Part shown: piece after piece, positions 58,461-64,000 of the stretch
Position numbering within the stretch: the first letter of the stretch is position 1
Layout: the number at the start of each line of letters is the position of its first letter
NCBI GenBank assembly: GCA_016801885.1
Contig: CM028897.1
Span: forward strand, 1,061,001-1,125,000
Direction of reading: 5' to 3'
From: Toxotes chatareus
Taxonomy: Eukaryota; Chordata; Actinopteri; Toxotidae
DNA: 64,000 bases
Made by a program: the position numbers and the translations under genes
Notes under the pieces: generated by a model
What the model was told of the DNA's origin: nothing
Databases searched by the model: none
Seen by the model: the letters and a program-made list of their open reading frames with translations, nothing else

Positions 58461-59550
58461 CAAATCCTGATCTGATTCACGGTGACTTCAGAGAGTCTTC
58501 AAACCCCTGCTTTCTTTTCACACATGATTGTGTAGTTTTAATTTTAGATGGATAACATTTCCATTTTTACCGCTCTACCTACGCTCAGTAACCCACGACG
58601 ACAATGTGAAAACACGTTTTTAGAAATATTTACAAAAAAAAGTCTCTCACTCATTGTGATTATCACCCCATGTCCGCGTTATCCCTGCCATGCACCTATT
58701 TTGTCCCTTCCAGGGATCCTTCTGACTCCATGGTAACGCAGCAGCCGCCATAAGCTAACCTGGATTGTTTGCCATAGCAGGCAGTAGAATCACATCTTTT
58801 TCTACTATGAACAATAAAAAACAAAAAAATGTGACTTCACTTTAAATCTACCAGCGCTGATATCTGTGACACATTAAAGGAAACAGGGCCACACTGAACG
58901 GTAAGATGTTAGCAGTGTATTCTTTCTTCCATTTTACCAAACTGCTGTTAGCTTCGCTGTCGCCGTCTGGAGTTTGTTTGTTTTTCTAATTTTTTACATT
59001 TTACAGTGACGAGCATTTAACTCGTCACTGCAAGTACTTTCCATACTTGAATCCATTTTACTACTAACAGTTACTTTATTTGTACTAATTTCGATGGAAA
59101 GCACCTTTACTTGAATGCTACACTTGAGGTATTTGTACTTTACTTGAATATTTACATTTTAAGCCACTTTCTGCTTCTGCTCCGCTTCATTTATCTGACT
59201 GCTTCTGTTTCTTCAGAACTTTACAAAGTAAGATTTTTACGTACAAACTATATGAAGTTTTTTTCTGTTGTACATTCAGCTGTCCAACAGTAAATAGAAG
59301 TACAGCTGAAATTATTAGTCAATAAACAGAAAATAAATTAGCAACTGTTTTGATAATGGTTTAAGTTAATTTTCAGATCAAAATTCCAGGTTTTCAAATG
59401 TGAGAATTTGATACGTTTCTCTTTTTTTCATGATAGTAAACTAAACATCTTTGGGTTTTTCACTGTTGAACTGAAAACGAAAATAAACATGGGCTTTTCA
59501 GAAGCGTAGATAACAGTCAGGTTTTAACACTGTCTGTGTTTTTCCTGTCA
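58461..59550. other. Intergenic/upstream region with a family C repeat
   Basis: No coding exon seen. 59020-59310 carries a diverged forward family C copy (CTTGAGGTATTTGTACTTTA, TTGAATATTTACATTTTAAG). A first non-coding exon of the gene at 59585 must lie in this stretch or further left. Confidence 0.45.
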
Positions 59551-59584
59551 GGATTCCCAGAGATGTGAGCCTTGACAAGTAAAG

Positions 59585-61184
59585 ATGTCTTCTCACCAAG
59601 AGACAGTGCAAGTAAGAAATCATTCTTGGATATTTTCTCTGAATGCCACGGGTGTAATATCTCCTCAACTCTGCTCTGTTAGATGCAGTTACATATTTTG
59701 TTGGTCCTATTGCTCAGGTGCTGCATATCTGGGAGCTTGCCCTCCCTCTGCCAGCAGTGCTGATGATTACTGTGAGTTTTTACATGGTCGTCCTGGGGAT
59801 TGGGCTGTGGATCCGATTCTGTCTCAAGGTTGGTGCTGGTAACTCATGGAGCAGGGAGGAGAGGAGGAGAAGGACATGCAGCATATAAAACATGATACAA
59901 ATGTTAGAAGGCCAGCATTCAGATTCCAGAACAGTTAGTGGATACTGTGCTCAGCAGATTACAGCTATGATAGGAAACAGAGCACAGAAGCAAGAAGCTG
60001 TCATGGTTGGTAATTATTTACACAACAGTCTGCAGAGAATATTAATCCAACATGTATCTGAAGCAGAGTGGAACATTAAACATAGTAATGTGTTAGAAAT
60101 TGATAATTGTAGACCATAAACAGCAGCAGGTGGGTGGAGCCAGGGCCACAGACAGAGAACAAAGAGACAAAGAGACAAAGAGACCAGAGACAAACAAGCA
60201 CAGGACTACAGGAGAGAGAGGACACAGAGTTAATGACATGTAATAAAGGTTAATAAATGTGACAGTGGGTCTGAGGAGAGAAAGAGAGAAGAGGAGAGGT
60301 GTGCAGAGGATCATGGGAAGTCCCCCAGCAGCCTAGGGCTTTAGCAGCATAACTAAGGAATGGTTCAGTTGCCTGAGCCAACCCTACTATGGGCTTTATC
60401 CTTAACTATAACAGTAAAAACAAAACTTGTTCCATCAGAATCATTTTACAGATGCTGTTGGGTCATCTTGAAAATACAGGGCAGACAGTGCAGAAATGTG
60501 TGTGTGATAAAGTGGCTGATTTTTGCCGGTGTCTTCTCTCTTCCTAAGGACCGTTGTTCTTCAGAGTGTGGTGACTGCTGTCCAAGCATTTCTGTATGTG
60601 AGCAGTGCTTTAGACTGGCTGAAATGTGTGACTGTCGCCTGCCAACCATGCGCTCATGTCTGACCAACTCATGCCCTTCTCCTACTGTAAGTCGCCCCCA
60701 CACTCTCCCTCTCTCAGGATAGGTTTTAGCACATAACCTGAAAAATCAAAACATGTATACATGACAGTTTTGCAGACTGTTTACCAAAATAACATCAGTT
60801 TTCTGTCTTACTTAGAGTTCTGTATTAAGATGATTTTTGTGAAAACACTCTACACTAACACTAACTCACACTCATATAAATTGAGAAGCAGGAGAGTGTG
60901 ACACAGTAGTGTGGGCTTATCAGAAATGTTAAGAAGCCAGTACTGTGTTCTAAAATGAGACGTTGCTCTTATCCACTCTTCACACCAGGAGCGTCCTTGC
61001 TCCTTGACAAAAAGCTTCATACAGAAAGTTTAAAGACATTATTTTAGTGAACAGTGTTTCTTCGCCTCAGTGAACTGTCTGCTGTGTTTTCCCACAGTGT
61101 GTCAAATGGGACTGTGCCTGCACTTGTCAGCCTCCTGAGTGTGAGTCCTGCAACTGTCTCTGCTTCGAGATCAGGATCAAGTAG
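59585..61184 (+). CDS. Small single-pass cysteine-rich membrane protein (four coding exons)
   Basis: Coding exons 59585-59611, 59718-59828, 60549-60686 and 61098-61184 are all phase 0 and give 120 residues. Residues 1-18 are polar; 19-41 (LPAVLMITVSFYMVVLGIGL and onward) form one membrane helix without a cleavable signal; the rest has 20 cysteines, starting DRCSSECGDCCPS, then VCEQCFRLAEMCDCRLPTM, WDCACTCQPPECESCNCLC and ending FEIRIK. The cysteine spacing recalls the I-mfa (MDFI/MDFIC) domain, but the WDCACTCQPPEC and FEIRIK parts differ and I do not recognise the exact family. An acceptor at 59552 shows that the 5' UTR is spliced. AATAAA at 61801-61806 gives a 620-base 3' UTR. Confidence 0.8.
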
Positions 61185-61825
61185 AAGACCCACTACAAGT
61201 ACCTTTACGGTCTTTGAGTCCTTTTCGTTAGAGGCCTTTTGTGTGATGACAGCGGAGCCTTCTTTGGTTTGTAATACTGCATCTACCAGAAGGAAAGTCC
61301 TACATGCTCCTCCTATGTTTACACCAGAATGATCAAGCTGAAGCCCAGACCTGGTTTTACTGATCTGGAGGTGCCTTTTGTTTTGTATATTTTGAGAATG
61401 GTTCAATAAGTTGAACCTTAAGGTTGCTATTACTCAACATTGTTCTCACAGACAACAAATCCAATGAAAAAGACCCAAACCAGCAGTGTCTTCTGACTTC
61501 CCTCCTCTGGTTCATACTGAAGATGTAAAGCTGAAAATCCACCTCACAAATATCTAGTTTCATTTTTAAAGAAGGTCCAGTAATTAGTAACAGCTGTAGT
61601 TCGCTGTAGTTTTTATCAAACAAACTGGATGAAACGTTTGTTGGGGACTATTTTCCTCGGTGGATGAATCCATATTTGGATGTATAGTGAGTGTTTCTTC
61701 AGGTGTGTGTTCGAGGATCAGTTGATTGCTGGTTTTGGTCTTTTCATGGAATTTGAATCACTTGACTTTAATGTTAGAAAATGTTGTAAATGTAAAAATG
61801 AATAAAGTCATTTTATGCTGTTTTT
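61185..61825 (+). other. 3' UTR of the cysteine-rich gene
   Basis: No coding frame; AATAAA at 61801-61806. The end faces the minus-strand protease gene, with a minus-strand AATAAA at 61844-61849, so the two 3' ends may meet or overlap. Confidence 0.55.
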
Positions 61826-63109
61826 ATACACTGTTTTTTCAAAGATTTATTAAATTCTAAAATGTCAATGTTGTTGACTCTGATTCCTCAGTTTGAACTA
61901 ATCTTTGGTTTCTTTGGCCACTCGTGCTTCATTTTTATCGGCCCTGATGAACTTCTGAAAATATTTCGAATGATAATAAAGAATCTTTTGTTTCCATCAT
62001 CACGTCCTCTGACAGGTTCAACTTAACTATGTTCATGCCTAAATAAAACACATGCAGCTTCACTGAAAATGAAAGGATGATTAAAAAAAAAGAAGGTTTA
62101 TGAAACAGGGCTGTTTCAGCCATACTGGTGCTGTAACTGCTGAATTGTACTTTACACTGACACAGGTGTTGATAATATTTGATCCACCCCATTTCTATGG
62201 AGGAGGGTAAGATGAATAACAGACACCGCTCTGTATAAGGCAATACAGTTCAGCAGCACCACAAACTACATCCTCCAAAATGACCAAACAGTTGAATCAA
62301 CACAAAGTGAACCCTGAAACCTTGATGACGGATGACGGTTTATTACAGGACAGCTGTATCAGAGTGCATTAGTTTTAACTACAGCAGGAGTTAATGTAGC
62401 TGCTGTCTTCCTTGGTGCTTTGCAAGTGCAGCTCTATAAATGAAGGCTGTGTATTAGAGTAAACACACACGTACAGGCTACATATACCAACATTTGTTCA
62501 GTGCAGCTTAAACAGTTCTTCATTGTACACCCATATTTTACACCCTTCATTTAAGACTGGAAGCATTTAGAGTCCAGGATCTCGTCTCTGGACATAAAGA
62601 AAGTCAGACTTGTGAGGACAGAGACTGGATTATTGCTTTTTGTCTCTGTGTCAAAGACAGAAAGGACAAGTCATGATTTATTGCTGTAACAGAGTAGTGA
62701 AGTGGGCTGGAGGTTACTGCCCTTCAAAGTCAATCTACATTTTAAAGTTTCCTTTAAACCAAAAAACCAATGTTCCTGTGAACAGAAACACAGGAGTCTC
62801 CTGGATAATCAGCTCATCATCTATAATCATGTTCACCTTCCTCAGTTTGTCTCCTTTACTTCAAACAGCTGTGTCCCATTTACACACATCCTTCAATCGA
62901 ATCAGGTTTTGAATCTGTAGTGAGTTCACACTGGAGAAATGTCTAAATTCAAAGCTCCAACAGGATTTCAGGAAACTAGAAGGAAAATATACACTGAAGG
63001 ACTAACTTCACGACTCTGCTGCTCGCGCTCAACTATGGAAGCAGAATCAAATCACAGATTAGTTAATGCAGCTTTGCAAATCACAATGTACAGATAAAGT
63101 TGGAGGTGT
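61826..63109 (-). other. Probable 3' UTR of the minus-strand serine protease
   Basis: No coding exon seen. A minus-strand AATAAA lies at 62339-62344, and another at 61844-61849. Either could end the protease transcript. Confidence 0.45.
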
Positions 63110-64000
63110 CTATAAGAAGAGCTGGAGACACACAGAGAGGACGAGGAGATGGAAGAGGAAGAAGAAGGGGGGAGGGTGAGTGAGAGCGACCCCGCTGGTG
63201 GTCAGGGGGGTGGCTGGAGATAACAACGTGCCCAGTGTCTGAATCAAGAAGCCAACGAAGCGGCTCAGTTTGGTGAAGACCTTCACTGTACTTGCTCGTG
63301 TTTGACTGGTGGAGTTGGTGTCAGCTGATAACACCGCCGCCTGGAACCAAGAGCCGTCCTGCTTACACATCAGCGGGCCACCAGAGTCACCCTGGACAAA
63401 CAGGAAACACAGAAATGTCCAGAAGTCCAACATGCTGAGGGTTTTGTATCAACCTCATTCTGATCATGAAGTCGACATTCAGTTTTTTAAAATGACAGAA
63501 AATAACTTTTTTTTTTTTTTTTCTCTAAAAGTGTTATACAGATACTTTCTTAGTCCTTAAAAACTGTTTGTTTTCTGAAATGAAACTTTCTTGCTGAGTA
63601 TTGAATGAGAGGTTTGATAGCACTCGTGTGTGTACGGTAAATATGAAGCTGCAGCCAGGAGACTGTTAGCTTAGCTTAGCACAGGGACTAGAAACAGTTG
63701 GTAACAGCTAGCCTGGCTCTGTCCAAGGCCCCAGCTACCACAAAAATAAATAAATAAAAAGAGAAGGATATAAGGAGGGAATCAGGAGGCTTTCAGGTGG
63801 TGGTAGTTGGATTTTGTCACCTTTGGACACAGCCAGGCCGGCTGTTCCCCTCTGTACTGTGGCGCAGCAAGTAAAGACAACATTAAATATAACAATAATA
63901 ATCTGATTATTAACCTGCTCCAGGGTAAAATCCTCTGTACAAATGCTCTCAGCTGTCGATGCGTTCCCACAGTCTAACACCGTGGTCCGGAACTCCTGCA
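63110..64000 (-). CDS. Trypsin-fold serine protease, last two coding exons (partial at window edge)
   Basis: Exons 64000-63915 (5' part outside the window) and 63391-63110 join in phase 0. The first reads TTVLDCGNASTAESICTEDF; the second opens with GDSGGPLMCKQDGSWFQAAV, which holds the catalytic Ser195, and VFTKLSRFVGFL is the usual final strand and helix. The residue at trypsin position 189 is Thr, not Asp, so trypsin-like cleavage after Lys/Arg is not expected. Cys191 and its partner Cys220 are both missing. The protein ends in a hydrophobic tail (FLFHLLVLSVCLQLFL) after a Ser/Thr/Pro stretch, which suggests a GPI anchor or C-terminal membrane segment, as in the prostasin/testisin group. 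His57 and Asp102 are outside the window. Confidence 0.85.
63630..63850. repeat. Inverted pair of teleost repeat family B in the protease intron
   Basis: 63630-63745 reads forward (GAAGCTGCAGCCAGGAGACT, TTAGCTTAGCTTAGCACAGG, AGCCTGGCTCTGTCCAAGG). 63798-63850 is the reverse complement of the later part (GATTTTGTCACCTTTGGACA, AGCCAGGCCGGCTGTTCCCC). A short AAATAAATAAATAAA run sits between them. Confidence 0.75.

Overview
The window is vertebrate nuclear DNA from a ray-finned fish, most likely a percomorph teleost. Evidence: GT-AG introns in every gene, proteins that read as orthologues of vertebrate genes, a dense background of short teleost interspersed repeats, and many CA/TG microsatellites. 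Gene content matches part of human 17q25 (FOXJ1, UBALD2, QRICH2, MFSD11, SRSF2), with EIF1 next to it.

Layout, left to right. 1-6.1 kb: no coding sequence seen, two copies of one teleost repeat, and the probable 3' UTR of foxj1. 6.1-9.7 kb: foxj1 (minus), two coding exons, 474 codons, with a probable 5' UTR intron. 9.7-14 kb: non-coding, with a minisatellite and repeats. 14.4-23.2 kb: ubald2 (plus), three coding exons and a 2.2 kb 3' UTR. 25.6-38.7 kb: qrich2 (minus), rebuilt as 20 coding exons whose phases join to a 1015-codon frame; one intron holds a nest of repeats. 39.8-47.9 kb: mfsd11 (minus), 13 coding exons, 453 codons, long 3' UTR. 48.9-51.7 kb: srsf2 (plus), divergent from mfsd11. 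51.8-53.3 kb: a broken partial duplicate of eif1 (exon-1 and last-exon remnants) running in frame into an intact Tc1-type transposase DNA-binding domain that lacks the catalytic domain. 53.3-53.8 kb: an L1-like LINE remnant. 54.1-56.2 kb: the intact eif1 gene. 57.6-58.5 kb: second copy of a ~0.75 kb dispersed repeat also present in a qrich2 intron. 59.6-61.8 kb: a four-exon gene for a 120-residue single-pass, cysteine-rich membrane protein. 62.3-64 kb: last two coding exons of a trypsin-fold serine protease (minus), cut by the window edge.

foxj1 (master regulator of motile cilia) and qrich2 (sperm flagellum) share a theme, and a palindromic RFX X-box lies upstream of qrich2. srsf2 and eif1 are housekeeping RNA-processing and translation genes. 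The most unusual item is the eif1-relic/Tc1 chimera at 51.8-53.2 kb: splice sites, an open frame and a polyadenylation signal remain, so it may be an expressed, newly formed gene. All coordinates come from reading the sequence by eye; homology statements are recognition of protein families, not search results.
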